From the NCBI RefSeq assembly GCF_905147045.1, contig NC_065917.1, positions 3,426,501-3,490,500 on the forward strand: a stretch of DNA of 64,000 bases, in the 5' to 3' direction. Position 1 is the first letter of the stretch; each line of letters starts with the position of its first letter. Both the position numbers and the translations under genes were made by a program. A model generated the notes under the pieces. The model was not told where the DNA came from, did no database searches, and was given only the letters and a program-made list of their open reading frames with translations. Source of the DNA: Nymphalis io. Taxonomy: Eukaryota; Arthropoda; Insecta; Lepidoptera; Nymphalidae. Shown piece by piece: positions 12,497-24,842 of this stretch.

Positions 12497-12941
12497 CAAT
12501 CAACAGCCAATCGTTGTCCACTGCTGAACATAAGCCTCTCCCAGGGTGCGCCAAAGCTCCCTGTCCTCCGCCTTCCGCATCCAGTTGGTGCCCGCCACCT
12601 TCTTAAGGTCGTCGGTCCACCTGGCTGGAGGGCGCCCTACGCTGCGCTTGCCGATTCGCGGTCTCCACTCTAGGACTAGTCTGCTCCAACGGCCATCGGT
12701 CCTACGACATACGTGACCAGCCCACTGCCACTTCAGCCTGCTAATTTTGCAAGCTATGTCGGTGACTCCGGTTCTTTTCCGGATAATCTCATTTCTGATC
12801 TTATCCTTCAAAGATACTCCGAGCATAGCTCGCTCCATAGCACGCTGAGCGACTTTGAATTTGTGGACTAGTCCCGCAGTTAGTGTCCACGTTTCGGCAC
12901 CATGGCAGGTAAGACGCATTGGTTGAAGACTTTCGTATTTC
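12497..12941 (-). mobile_element. 5'-truncated RTE-type copy with 15-bp target duplication
   Basis: This is the last 445 bases of the element at 62.8-64.0 kb, almost identical to it (same GRPPARWTDDLKK block and stop). It is flanked by the perfect 15-bp duplication ATATACTAGTAATTT (12482-12496 and 12942-12956). A 7-base deletion near 12900, relative to the longer copy, breaks the reading frame. The 5' truncation plus duplication show target-primed insertion, and the high identity shows it was recent. Confidence 0.9.
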
Positions 12942-13160
12942 ATATACTAGTAATTTATAATTATAAATTTCATTACAGTAGAATTATTTATATAAGTCGT
13001 AAACATAAACAAACAAAAATTAAAAATAGCTATTTTACAAATGGTGACCGCGTGGCATGGTGGCAAGATTAGACATACATATTGGAATTATGAATAGAGT
13101 ATAGGGGTGTTTTGATACGTTGGTTTAGGTCTATGGAAAATTCCCTCCCTCCTGTCCCCT

Positions 13161-13468
13161 AACAGTAACAGTAACAGCCTGTTAATGTCCCACTGCTGGG
13201 CTAAGGCCTCCTCTCCCTTTTGAGGAGAAGATTCGCAGCTTATTCCACCACGCTGCTCCAATACGAGTTGGTTAAACATACATGTGGCATAGCTTCAATG
13301 ACATTAGATACATGCAGGTTTCCTCACGATGTTTTCCTTCACCGTCAAGCACGTGATGAATTATAAACACAAATTAAGCACATGAAAATTCAGTGGTGCT
13401 CGCCCGGGTTGCTTTGCCACGATCATCAGTTAAGATTCACGCGTTCTAACCACTAGGCCATCTCAGCT
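13161..13468 (-). mobile_element. Family A SINE, full length
   Basis: The minus strand runs from AGCTGAGATGGCCTAGTGG to a (GTTACT)n tail. Confidence 0.85.
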
Positions 13469-13958
13469 TTTTATCTAGAAGAACCTATCCCCTAGAACCT
13501 TTAAAATCAAAATACCTTATTCAACATTTGAAGCATTACACTTACTAAATTATAGTCAAACTTAAAACTACCACCGTTTCGGAAAAGAACACACCCGAGA
13601 AGAATCGGCAAAAGATTAATATCATACTTTTGTTTTAATTTTTTTTTTTAATATAAAATTTCGTTTACGATTATAAAAAAAAATAGCCAGAAGGCGATCG
13701 TTTCATTCCCAAGGTGTGCTATATTATGTATGTTTACCAAACGGAATCTCTATACGTAATATTAATACACAGTCGTTCTAGATACATTTTTAAATGTTTA
13801 AACAAACTATGGGAGAGTTCACAGAGGGCGCACGCAACTACTAAAAGATAAAGTCTTCGCCGCCTAGGCCCGGGTCTACTCGTCCAGGAGGAAAATCCGC
13901 CCCTGGGAAGAGGTTGTCACTAAATCGTTATCTTAAGATAATAATGAAAAACTAGTGG
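13469..13958. other. AT-rich spacer
   Basis: No gene or clear repeat; TCTTCGCCGCCTAGGCCCGG at 13855-13874 is an isolated GC-rich patch. Confidence 0.25.
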
Positions 13959-14020
13959 GTCAGTGTAACTATAAGCACAAACGGTCTTAGTTCCCAAGAA
14001 TGGTGGCACATTTGCACGCC
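13959..14020 (+). mobile_element. Family D SINE, short fragment
   Basis: AGTGTAACTATAAGCACAA and TTAGTTCCCAAGAATGG only. Confidence 0.45.
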
Positions 14021-14080
14021 TATTTTATATTTTTAAAAAATGTAAATGTTTTCTTTTTATTTCAGTCTGTAAACCGAACC

Positions 14081-14160
14081 GAAACAGCCTGTGAATGACC
14101 CACTGCGCGGCTAAAGGCCTCCTCTCCTCATTTTGAGGAGAAGGTTTGGAGCTTATTTAA
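14081..14160 (-). mobile_element. Family A SINE, 3' end only
   Basis: AACAGCCTGTGAATGACCCA through GGAGAAGGTTTGGAGCTTAT. Confidence 0.65.
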
Positions 14161-15640
14161 AAATTAAACATAATTCATTGCACGTCATTTCTAATTACCA
14201 AATCGAATCGAATCATATATCCAGAGAATATAGAACTGCAAACAACATCTATACTCGTAAAAAGAAAACATTTAAAAATACAATTTCATAAACGTCAAAC
14301 TAGTTCGAAAAACCTTATAAATATTTTGATAGCCATATCCAGGTCACGATAAGCGTGCCCCCACCTAAATTCTCGAACGAGTAATATCGACAGATGTGCT
14401 CAACGAGCAGCTGTCGCTGAGCCCATAAAATTTCCAGCGAGTTCCTGTTAAAAAAATTCGACGAAGCGTAAATTTCGACTTAAATACTAAGCGCTTTACG
14501 CATACGCAATTACAAATTTCCATAGCTCTTTCAAACAAACTTTTATCCCCTTCTACCTACCTATCTACCTTAGGGGTCAAATTTAAAAAAAATGCTTCCT
14601 ACTGTGTACAAGGAATCCGTATGCAAATATTCATAGTGCTAACCCGCTGTGCGTTGATATGTCAATCGGATAATTATTCTTTATTTGATTTGTCGTAATT
14701 AAAAAGAAGGTTTTATAGGAAGGAGGCCAAATATCATCAGTACAAGATAATGTTTCTGACAATCCTATTTGATTTTATCATATTTGGAAAGAATCGCTAA
14801 AAAACTCCCATTTCTTTTTCAGTAACAACGCAATGACAAAATCTCATGATGCTCGGTTGAGTATTTAAGACTTGAAAGCGTAACAAACTCACTTTCGCAC
14901 GTATAATATTAGATAGGATGTAACTTTTTGTATGCAAATGGGTAATTTAAGCGCTGCAGGCTGTTTTTGAATCTGTGCCCCATTGTTGCCAACGGTGAAC
15001 CGAGGATTAATTTAAAAAATGGAATGCCATTTTAAAAGTCAACGATGCGTCGCGTCGCCGTTCCAATTACGAATGAGTTGTTATTTCTGGCGTTTTTCGC
15101 GCGAAAGTGGAACGACTGGTTTCTATGCGGCCAGGAAAGCCTTAGAGTATTACGAACTCCTTTTTAAGTAAGTTTTTACGAATATCACACGCATTGTATG
15201 CTTGACGGTGGATCTTCTTTTAGATTTTTAAAACTAAATATTGAACAAGATTTTTTTAATGAGACTGGCATTAAGCCAAATTGTTGTACGCAGTTAAAAA
15301 CAAAAGTTATGTAAAAAATAAAAAAATAAAAATAGCGTAGTTGCACATTATCTAACAGGTTAGTAGCTTTTTGTTTGTTTTGTTAAATATATCATTCATT
15401 TTTGTATTGTACTTCAGTAAATATTATTATTATATAATAGGCTAAGCAGCTTTAAATGTTGATCTTATATTTAATAAAAGAAAATGGGCGATCGATTAAA
15501 ATTTGTCACATGACATCTTAGCCTTGACGTATTTAAATTAAAAAAAATGTACGAAATGATTATTAAAAATTTCATATCAAATCGTTCTCGCGTATCAATT
15601 AGTGAAATAATGAGCAAAAACAGATTTACTTATCATACGA
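14161..15640. other. AT-rich spacer
   Basis: No gene seen. A Helitron-like fragment lies at about 14820-14918 on the minus strand (start TAATATTATACGTGCGAAAG). Confidence 0.3.
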
Positions 15641-15648
15641 AATACCGG

Positions 15649-15699
15649 ACGCTCATTGGTCGCTTGTTACGTCATAAGCTGCTGCCGACCAATGAGCGT
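15649..15699. promoter_or_regulatory. Inverted CCAAT boxes around a CRE-like core
   Basis: ACGCTCATTGGTCG (15649-15662) and its exact reverse complement (15686-15699) enclose 23 bases that contain TTACGTCAT. Each arm holds a CCAAT box. No gene is visible next to it, so function is inference; a small hairpin element is the alternative. Confidence 0.35.
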
Positions 15700-15936
15700 A
15701 CAGATTGAAATAAAACAAGTTAATATGATTTTGTTCAGTTTCACAACAACAAGTACAATTACAAGACAATCTTAATACGATAGATAGATAGATATAAATA
15801 ATATATTTTTTCTTATTAAATAGAACATTTAAGGGTTGTAAAAAATAACCACGTTAGTCTTCTATATTATGATTAATTTATATCCAATAACAAGCTAATC
15901 GTTTCATAACACAGAAGAAATAGTTCCCGATTTTAT

Positions 15937-16198
15937 TTTTTTATTAGTTAAGCAGTCTGGCAAGTGAGCCTATGGATGTTAAATGATCACCACCCCGCCC
16001 ATATACATTAATTGGCATTGTAAAAAATATTAATCACTCCTTATATCGCCAATGCGCCCCCAACTACGATGTCATGACCCTTGTGCCTGTAGTCACCCTG
16101 GTCACTCACCCTTCAAACCGAAACACAATAATACTCAAGACTACTGATAGGCGATAGAATTTATAATGAGTGGACCCACCCCGACGCACAACGCACAA
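15937..16198 (-). mobile_element. Family D SINE, diverged
   Basis: CCAATGCGCCCCCAACTACG, CTTGTGCCTGTAGTCACCCT and TTCAAACCGAAACACAATAA are recognisable; the last 30 bases are missing. Confidence 0.6.
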
Positions 16199-16435
16199 GT
16201 AAGGTCTATTTCAAATGCCTTTAAAGTATTTTTTTTTTATTATTATTATTCAACACGGCAAAGCATGACGTAACTTGGCTCTCCTCAATCGGTTTACCTC
16301 GAACGATTCAAGATCATTATGCGACTTGCTTTAAATATAATATTTAAATTCACCTTGGTCCACATAGAAAGATGATTTCACTGTTAAACTATAGAATCAT
16401 GTAAAACATTAGCAGTCACTTTGCGGTGGTACGTA

Positions 16436-16737
16436 CCGAGATGGTCCAGTGGTAAGAACGCGTGAATCTTAACCGACGATTGTGGATTCAAACCCGGGCA
16501 AGCACCACTGAAGTTTTTCATGTGCTTAATTTGTGATTATAATTAATCTCGTGCTTTTTCGGTGAAGGAAAACATCGTGAGGAAACCTGCATGTGTCTAA
16601 TTTCACTGAAATTCTGCCACATGTGTATTCCACCAACCCGCATTGGAGCAGTGTGATGGAATAAGCTTCAAACCTTCTCCTCAAAAAAGGGAGAGGAGGC
16701 CTTCAGCCAGCTGTGGGACATTTACAGGCTGTTACCA
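16436..16737 (+). mobile_element. Family A SINE, full length
   Basis: Complete copy with A and B boxes; flanked by GTACGTACC at 16429-16437 and 16738-16746, a likely 9-bp target duplication. Confidence 0.85.
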
Positions 16738-16780
16738 GTACGTACCACACAATCGTCACATATTCTACCGACACACATCA

Positions 16781-16860
16781 ATGCTTTGTATTGTTGTATT
16801 CCGGTTTGAATGACGGGAGCCAGTGTAGAGGGACTTAACATCGTATTTCATAATTGTAAG
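16781..16860 (+). mobile_element. Family D SINE fragment
   Basis: TATTGTTGTATTCCGGTTTG and AGCCAGTGTAGAGGGACTTA. Confidence 0.45.
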
Positions 16861-16939
16861 GGTTGTTCATGAACTGTGGTAGCTTTAGATAGTCCGATCG
16901 GCAGTCTGCCTGCCTATTTTAAATCAATAAATACGAACT

Positions 16940-17050
16940 ATAAATGCTGCTGTCTTCTTTCGAATGTCAAATCAATGATGACAAACAGACATTGCTAAGC
17001 AACGTCTATAAGGCCGTTAGCCTCTTACTGTTGTTATCACGAAGGAGCGA
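16940..17050. repeat. Low-copy repeat shared with 53.77 kb
   Basis: CTGTCTTCTTTCGAATGTCA AATCAATGATG here and a close match at 53.78-53.82 kb. Class unknown. Confidence 0.35.
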
Positions 17051-17064
17051 AATTTTATACCTAC

Positions 17065-17260
17065 AATAATATTATAAATGCGAAATTATCTCTGTGTATT
17101 TGTTTCACTTTAAGGATAAACCTCTGAACCGATTCTGACGTAATTTGGTATGAAAGAAGCTTAAACCCCGAGGATGTATATAAGCAAATTTTTTTACCAA
17201 ATATGCGCCCCTCTTCCCCAAACACACGGACGAAGTCGTAGGCGAGTATTTTATAAATCA
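17065..17260 (+). mobile_element. Helitron-like fragment
   Basis: AATATTATAAATGCGAAA start, CTCTGAACCGATTCTGACG, and a GGACGAAGTCGTAGGCGAGT end region. Confidence 0.45.
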
Positions 17261-18084
17261 CTTAATTATTTTTATATATATTTTTATAGCATCCAAATTG
17301 CAGCCAGCCCATTTAAGCGCACATATTTGATTTGTTTATTGCTTTAAATAATATCGCCTTTTAACTATTTTTCAAATATGGCGGTCGTATTGTGAAGAGT
17401 CCTCGATCGTTCAGCGAAAGAGACAACGATATCTCGCTGTCTCAGTCGCTCATTCAGCAGATGGTAGTGTACAAGGTTAACGTTCACAAGTGGTAGGTGG
17501 TATTCAAAGGTGTATTAATCTCGTTTTTTTTGGTAATCATTTATATATATAGAAAATCGATCGGCAAATAGACGAAAAAGGTACTGAACTGATTTTTCGT
17601 TGCCTATTTATATAATCCTAGTTTTTGCTCACGGTTTCACCCCATGTTGTGGGGCTGTCAATGTTCTTTAGAGATCAGGTTTGCTTCAATTTCATCAAAT
17701 TCTGTGTTCTAGTCGTGAAAGCGTAACAGTCAGACTTGAGTCACTCGCATTTGTAATATTAACATAGATAGATAAGACGTATTTCAATGAGAATTTTAAG
17801 CCAAAAAATTGATAAATGTCCAAATAATTAACAAATATTTCAAAGTCAAGTTTGTCGTTTACGCAATACCGAGGTGACGTTTGTGGGGGAATTTTATTCA
17901 GGTGTCATGGCCGCTTTCGCGTCATGAAACCTTAGAGTAAGAAAACAGATCATTCATATTTTAATACCCTCGTTGCGTCACATGAACACGATACCTAACC
18001 AAGTTTGTCTGACGATTTTTTTTTTTTTAAATATATAAGCTAGCACTTGACTGTTATCACACCTGATGGAAAGTGATTATACAG
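17261..18084. other. AT-rich spacer
   Basis: A reversed Helitron-like piece at about 17625-17765 (CGTGAAAGCGTAACAGTCAG) is the only repeat recognised; no coding signal. Confidence 0.3.
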
Positions 18085-18365
18085 TCTAAGATGGAGCGCG
18101 CTTGCCTAGAAGATGCCTATTCACTCCTTGAAGGTACCCATATTGTAGGTGGTGGGAAAAACGGAGGTCGGGAGGGTATTCCAGATCTTAGCGGTGCGTA
18201 TCAGAAACGAGGAAGCAAATCGTTTCGTTCGTGTCTTAGATACATCAACTGCGTACGGGTGCAGATCTTTACGATGCCTCGCAGTTCTATGGTAAAAAGG
18301 TGACGGAGGAACCAAATTAAATAGTTCCTGAGCACACTCTCCGAAATATATCCTGTACAAAACCG
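18085..18365 (-). mobile_element. CR1-like LINE, ORF2 3' end fragment
   Basis: The minus strand encodes SVLYRIYFGECAQELFNL, PFYHRTARHRKDLHPY and AKIWNTLPTSVFPTTYNMG, the C-terminal block shared by CR1-like elements, then breaks. A family D SINE abuts it at 18391. Confidence 0.7.
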
Positions 18366-18390
18366 ATGAGCCCGGATGTATAGTACCGAA

Positions 18391-18685
18391 GATTTTTTTT
18401 TTTTTTTTTATAGAATAGGAAGGCGGACGAGCATATGGGCCACCTGATGGTAAGTGGTCACCAACGCTCTTAGACATTAGCATTGTAAGAAATGTCAACC
18501 ATCGCTTACATATCCAATGCGCCACCAACCTTGGGAACTAAGATTTTATGTCCCTTGTGCCTGTAATTACACTGGCTCACTCACCCTTCAAACCGGAACA
18601 CAACAATATCAAGTATTGCTGTTTTGCGGTAGAATATCTGATGAGTGGGTGGTACCTACCCAGACGAGCTTGCCCTACCACCAGT
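18391..18685 (-). mobile_element. Family D SINE, full length
   Basis: T-run and AGAATAGGAAGGCGGACGAG through GCCCTACCACCAGTA; its 5' end lacks the CACAAAG segment. Confidence 0.75.
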
Positions 18686-19452
18686 AAAACCAGTAAAAGA
18701 TTACTCGAATCAAGCTATTCTAAAGAACAAACTCGAGACTCCGCCAAAAACCGTCGTGACAAATCTCATCGTAATAATCATAACATTACAACAATAGACG
18801 CATTTAGACATTTCACGGGCGAGTAATGAAGTGAGTTCTTACAAAATCGCACTGCTGTTACGATATCCTCCTGACCGAACAGACAGGGTTCCTTTTATCC
18901 TTGCTAATATCATAAACACGAAAGTGAGTTTGTTACATAAAAGTGTATAGAATCCCTAAAATATCACAAAGCGGTCCACGTGACTCATCAACGCAGGACC
19001 AAATTTATAATAGAAAGCTAAAATTTAAATACAGCCTTGTTTGAACGTCCGGAAATTTCAACTATACGCGAGGAAATGGGGGGGGGGCACAACTAGTAGA
19101 CTAATCAAAGCCATACCCAATTCTTTAATACAAATTCTAATGTCTCCGATAAAACATAATTCGAGGTCGCGTTACCAACCTCGCGATGGCATTGTATTAT
19201 TTATAGCGCGAGTACATTGGAGCCGTTGGGCCTTCTATAAGGACAATTTGTTTTAATTAACCGACTTCAAAGATAATAGGCACACGATTTACCTTACGCA
19301 CGCTACAAAGCGAAACATACGAATACAATTGTTTTTTTTTTTTATAAATGAAAACTTCTTTAGGCGCTTGTTTATCGTAGGGGATAGACTCGTGGCTTCA
19401 AGTCATCGACATGCTAATGTTAATATAATGAAATCGTTGAATACACAATACA
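18686..19452. other. Spacer without gene
   Basis: AT-rich, with a run of ten G at 19078-19087 and no supported coding frame. Confidence 0.3.
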
Positions 19453-19750
19453 ATAACAGTCTGTTAAAGTCCCACTGCTGGGCTAAGGCCTCCTCTCCCT
19501 TTTAAGGAGAAGGATTGGAGCTTATTCCACCACATTGCTCCAATGCGAGTTGGTAGAATACACATGTGGCAGAATTTCAATGAAATTAGACACACGCAGG
19601 TTTCCTCACGATATTTTCCTTCACAGTCAAGCACGAGATGAATTATAAACGCAAATTAAGCACATGAAAACTCAGTGGTGCTTGCCCGGGTTGCTTACGC
19701 ACGAACATCAGTTAAGATTCACGCGTTCTAACCACTAGGCCATCTCGACT
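19453..19750 (-). mobile_element. Family A SINE, full length
   Basis: The minus strand runs from GTCGAGATGGCCTAGTGG to CAGACTGTTATTG. Confidence 0.85.
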
Positions 19751-20067
19751 TTTTTTCGTTGTAAGTACAAATAATTTATGTATTTGAAATTTATGTATAT
19801 ACAAATTATATAAGTGTATTTTAACTGTTATTCATTTAAATTGAGCTGTATTAATATTCCTTTGTACCTTGTGTTCGCGATGTGTGTATTTTGAAGAATA
19901 AAAAGCTATATATAATAAAAAGGGATAGAATTATTTACGTGCAGTGCGAAATATGTGGAGATTGGACAAATATTTTTAAGTCTCTTTCTTCTTGATTGTA
20001 GTCTGGATATGTACGACCAATTCATCAGATATTCTAACGTGAAATCAGCAATACCTAGTACTGTGAT

Positions 20068-20360
20068 ACTGGTGGTAGGGCTTTGTGCAAGCTCGCCTGG
20101 GTAGGTACCACCCACTCATCAGATATTCTACCGCAAAACAGCAATACTTGATATTGTTGTGTTCCGGTTTGAAGGGTGAGTGAGCCAGTGTAATTACAGG
20201 CACAAGGGACATAAAATCTTAGTTCCCAAGGTTGGTGGCGCATTGGATATGTAAGCGATGGTTGACATTTCTTACAATGCCAATGTCTAAGAGCGTTGGT
20301 GACCACTTACCATCAGGTGGCCCATATGCTCGTCCGCCTTCCTTTTCTATATAAAAAAAA
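20068..20360 (+). mobile_element. Family D SINE, full length
   Basis: TACTGGTGGTAGGGCTTTGT through CTTCCTTTTCTATATAAAAA. Confidence 0.8.
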
Positions 20361-20365
20361 AAAAA

Positions 20366-20482
20366 AAACTGTTGTGTTCCAGTTAGTGAACCAGTGGTAC
20401 AGGCACAAGGGACATAACATCCAAGGTTGGTAGCGCATTGGCGATGTAAGCTTAGTTTCCAAGGTTGGTGGCGCAATTTCAT
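20366..20482 (+). mobile_element. Family D SINE, second copy in tandem, shortened
   Basis: Begins in TGTTGTGTTCCAG directly behind the A-run of the previous copy and repeats the CAAGGTTGGTAGCGCATTGG segment twice, so it may be an insertion into a poly(A) tail. Confidence 0.6.
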
Positions 20483-20552
20483 GTAAGGAATGGTAATTAT
20501 TTTCTTACAACACGATGCGCGTCCCGCCTACCAATTTCATAAAAATGAAATT

Positions 20553-20639
20553 AATGAAAATTCAGTGGTGCTACTAGAGAACGAGAACCCGCATACTCAG
20601 TTTAATAACTACACGTTCTAACCACTCGGCCATCAATCT
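20553..20639 (-). mobile_element. Family A SINE head, decayed
   Basis: AATTCAGTGGTGCT and GTTCTAACCACTCGGCCATC. Confidence 0.5.
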
Positions 20640-20892
20640 CAACTTATACATACACCAAATGCTTCAACATATTCACGATTCGTGGGGGGGTCTATAAAAC
20701 TTTCGCTCGGTTTACGTTCATCTGCGCATGTGCATCACGCGCTGTACGTCACGTAAGCAGTGACATATTTTCGACGCTTAGCTCGTTGCCATGTCGTCCG
20801 CAAATGATTCGTAATTATCGATCGCTTATTGAAAATATGATGTAAACTGAATCGATTTACGTATTATATATTATCATATTGTATTGAAAGCT

Positions 20893-20941
20893 GTGTCGGA
20901 TGAGAGTGGGTGAGCCAGTGTAACGACGGCACAAGAGACCA
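20893..20941 (+). mobile_element. Family D SINE, short fragment
   Basis: GGGTGAGCCAGTGTAACGAC followed directly by a family A copy. Confidence 0.4.
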
Positions 20942-20946
20942 TCCGT

Positions 20947-21243
20947 GAACAGCCTGTGAATGTCCTACTGCTGGACTAAAGGCGTCCTCTCCTCTTTATG
21001 AGGAGAAGGTTTGGAGCTTATTCCACCACGCTGCTCCAATGTAGGTTGGTTGAATACACATGTGGCAGAATTTCAGTGAAATTAGACACATGCAGGGTTC
21101 CTCACGATGTTTTCCTTCACCGTAAAGCACAAGATGAATTATAATCACAAATTAAGCACATGAAAATTCAGTGGTGCTTGCCCGGGTTTGAACCCACGAT
21201 CATCGGTTAAAATTCACGCGTTCTAACCACTAGGCCATCTCGG
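20947..21243 (-). mobile_element. Family A SINE, full length
   Basis: The minus strand runs from GCCGAGATGGCCTAGTGG to ACATTCACAGGCTGTTCA. Confidence 0.85.
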
Positions 21244-21991
21244 CAAGAGGCCATACCATCTCCATTCTCAAAATCAATCAAACAGCTAAAATATACTTCA
21301 AGTACGTTGCGAGCAATTTTCAATCGACATTTTACAAAATTAAACTTATAATTAGAACCGGTTCGGTAATTTAGATTCTACAAAAGAACCAACAAGAAAC
21401 TAAGTTACTCTTTGTTCACAATCATCTTACATAGACAATTGATATTATTTGTCCTGCATAGAAACCAAAGAACATACATTTTTATCATCTATATAAACAT
21501 TAATCGAGTAATAAATATTCTTAATTAATTAAAATATATTATACAGTATATAACAGTATCGCTAGTTTTGCGTATAGTTTTTTTTTTTTTTTTTAATTTA
21601 AACTTCACAAACATAGCAGCGAACACGTACCGCGAAGCTTAATACAATACATAGGTTTTTTTTTATCAAACAAAATCGTGGCCTCTCGTACTTGCAAAAA
21701 CTTCAAGGCAAGTTACTACGTGCCCTTGACGTTCGAAAATCGTAAAGACGTTACCTTCGACAAATGTTAATAATTATGAACCGAAAAAAAAAAAAAAATA
21801 GTAGAACAACGTTTTGTTGGCCTTGTATCCAGTTTATATGATTGCTGATCTTGACGGTCATAAGGAACATATTGGTGTCTGTAGGCAGTTTGTGGTCATG
21901 GCGACCAGGAAAACAGCCAAGTGCGACTCGAACTACGGAATCACTTATAATTAATTCGTTGCATTAATACAAAGGAGAAGCTTATGAAATT
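21244..21991. other. AT-rich spacer
   Basis: Nothing recognised; T-runs at 21579-21595 and A-runs at 21785-21799. Confidence 0.3.
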
Positions 21992-22238
21992 GATGAGCCG
22001 GTTGGCGTGGTTGCTTGCCTTTCACGCCGAAGGTTGTGGGTTCGATTCCCACCCATAACAGATATTTGTGTGCATGAAAATGTCTGTTTGTCCTGAGTCT
22101 GGATGTAATTATCTATATAAGTACGTATTTACAAAAGAAAAATAGTATATGTAGTTTATCACTCGTCTGGTTTCCATAGTACAAGCTCTGTACAAGCTTA
22201 ATTTGGGATCAGATGGCCGTGTGTGAAAAGTTTTATTA
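21992..22238 (+). mobile_element. Family B SINE
   Basis: GAGCCGGTTGGCGTGGTTGC through GATCAGATGGCCGTGTGTGA; 7 bases are missing in the head between the A and B boxes. Confidence 0.8.
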
Positions 22239-22769
22239 TAAAAAAAAAAATGTATGACGTCCCCGTCCTTTAAAACTATAGGCACTTCTATCGACGTCAG
22301 GGTCTAGACCCAAAACGGTGGATCCGCTTCGCCTACTGAGTGTCTGGGTGTCAGTTTGGAATCGAGTCTCAAACGTGAAGTTGGTCGAAAGCGCAACATT
22401 TCGGTCGTATCAGATATCCCGTATCGAATTACGAGAGATATAGTTGAACATGGTGTTTGAACAAAAAAAAATTCTGCACCAAATGAACCGAGCAGTCCTT
22501 CAGTCCCCCATGACAACGGCCACCGGGGCTCGAATTAATCATAAATACAAGAGGAATATAATTATAGTTAAATCAACTATATAATTTATTATTACAATCT
22601 GTTTTCTTTTTATATCTATCAAATACATACCAATTACACATAAATAAGATTTTAATTTTGTAAAACATTTTCACTCACGCGATATTTTAATATGTATACA
22701 TATTTTATGACGGGCCAGCATTGTTTAGCTCATCGTCAAGTAAATGACGTTTCTAAGTAAGGTCGCACA
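22239..22769. other. Spacer
   Basis: 22290-22520 is less AT-rich than its surroundings but shows no supported coding exon; the rest is AT-rich. Confidence 0.25.
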
Positions 22770-23043
22770 AACATCCTGTTAATGTCCCACTGCTGGCCTC
22801 CTATCCCTTTTGAGGAGAAGGTTTCGAGCTTATTCCACCACGCTGTTCCAATACGGGTTGGTAGAATACACATGTGGCATAATTTCAATGAAATTAGACA
22901 CATTCAGGTTTCCTTACGATGTTTTCCTTCACCGTCAAGCTCGAGATGAATTATTACAACAAATTAAGCACATGAAAGTCAGTGGTGCTTGACCGGGTTT
23001 GAACCCACGATCATCGGTTAAGATTCACGCGTTTTAACAACTA
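22770..23043 (-). mobile_element. Family A SINE, head decayed
   Basis: B box (GGGTTCAAACCC at the minus strand) present, A box lost. Confidence 0.75.
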
Positions 23044-23215
23044 ACGTAACGTAACGACAAAAAATTATAAGATTTTTCTTACTTTAGATAGTGTGTTGGT
23101 TGAGGAAGGTCATATCGTACGCAACATCACACGACCTTATAGACCGGATCGGTAGCCATGAACGTAAAGACGCTTAAGTATAGTAACTATTATATTGTTA
23201 ACTCTAAACTTTTAT

Positions 23216-23503
23216 TTGGTGGTAGCGCTTTGTGCAAGCCAATCTGGGTACCACTCATCAGATAATCTACCGCCAAATAGCAATAATTAGTATTGTATCA
23301 TTGCGTTCCGGTTTGAACGATGAGTGGGACATTGTAACTACAGGCACAAGGGACATAAAATCTTAGTTCCCAAGGTTGGTAGCGCATTGGCTATAAGCGA
23401 TGGTTGACATTTCTTACAATGCCAATGTCTAAGGGCGTTTGGTGACCACTTACCATCAGGTGGCCCATATGCTCGTCCACCTTCCTATCCTATAAAAAAA
23501 AAA
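23216..23503 (+). mobile_element. Family D SINE, near full length
   Basis: TTGGTGGTAGCGCTTTGTGC through CCTTCCTATCCTATAAAAAA. Confidence 0.8.
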
Positions 23504-23699
23504 AAGTTCCCAAGGTTGGCGAGGCGTTGACGTTTTATGGAACGGTTAATATTTCTTTTTTATCAATGTCTATGGAATACAATCACGTGGCATCCCATAC
23601 AGCGTTGTTTAACAAAACGTAACGTTTTAAAACACTGCTAAAATAATTCAAAGGTATAACACATCCCTTTCTAATACGAAACTATTATATAATATATAA

Positions 23700-23932
23700 T
23701 ATCCTGGGACATTATTCACACACGGCCATCTGATCCCACACTAAGCAGAGCTCGTTCTATGGAAACCAGACAACTGATATACTACACATACTACTTTTCT
23801 TTTGTAAATACATACTTATATAGATAATTACACCCAGACTCAGGACAAACAGTCATGTTCATGCACACAAATGGAATCGAACCAACAACCTTCGGCGTAA
23901 AAGGTACCTACCAACCACTCCAACCGACCCGA
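23700..23932 (-). mobile_element. Family B SINE, head shortened
   Basis: Body GGCCATCTGATCCCACACTA through the head; the tRNA-like part has lost about 25 bases. Confidence 0.75.
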
Positions 23933-24518
23933 TGAATCATTATCAATATATTAGAAAGAGACAACAATATTAGTGTATTATAGCGGATCAAAGTTCTATA
24001 TTAATAAATTCACATCGCAAATATCAACAAAATTTAAAATATTTTTTTGTCGCTCAATCTGGTTTTCAATAGTCCTATCCATAGATATAGACAAGCACGT
24101 GGGCATTGCGTGCTTTATTTTAATATAACATTAATTTCGCCTTTATCGGATTCGACATAAAGTCGATTTTACCGTAAATTAAATTTTAAAATCGAGTCCG
24201 ATGGTCAGGTATGACGAATCGTTAAAATCGACGACGCAAGATCGTTACGTAGAAATTTACATCAATTTTTAAACTGTAAAATTATAATAATACGATAGTT
24301 ATATGAAGAAGTCATTACTCGATTAACTTGAACACAAGCAAAGAAAAAAAAACGTATCTACCGTCGTTATTTTTTTTTTTTTAAATATTTTGACACGAGA
24401 TCGATAATTTTAACATGTTATTTGGCACACATTATCAAGTTGCTTTTTCACAAACGATAAAGTACGTTTCAAGGTTATATATACTTAAATGTGTGCGTGT
24501 AATATTTACCACAGACAA
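23933..24518. other. AT-rich spacer
   Basis: No gene or repeat recognised. Confidence 0.3.
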
Positions 24519-24692
24519 ACCTCGTTGGTCTAGTGGCTATAAGGCCGCAGAGGCCGAGGTCTTGGGTTCAAACCGCATGTCGAGGCAATAAAAATCTCAA
24601 GGGAGACTACCTAGCTGCGCGGGACATATTATAGTGCACATGTGTGTGCACAAACACAGGTGCACTCGCTATTCCCTCAGAGTTCAAAGGCT
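24519..24692. mobile_element. Family C SINE, rearranged (head plus, body minus)
   Basis: A plus-strand head (CTCGTTGGTCTAGTGGCTAT, GGGTTCAAACC) runs directly into the body in the opposite orientation (ATCTCAAGGGAGACTACCTA). Confidence 0.6.
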
Positions 24693-24842
24693 GGCTGAAG
24701 AACGTCACTACGTTCTCTTGCGAGGCGAGGACAACTCCGGGTTGCTAGTGAGATTTTCTCAACAGAAAAAAAAACTACAACTTCTGTTCTGTCAAAGCAT
24801 TGCAAGAATAAGGCAAAAGATAAAACTATTTTTTTTATTAGA

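Noticed and set aside
18548..18826. Repeated short proteins reading MSLVPVITLAHSPF and similar at many places
   Set aside because: These are chance frames in family D SINEs, not a gene family.
20068..20482. CRISPR-like spaced repeats
   Set aside because: Two tandem SINE copies explain the repetition; there are no regular spacers.
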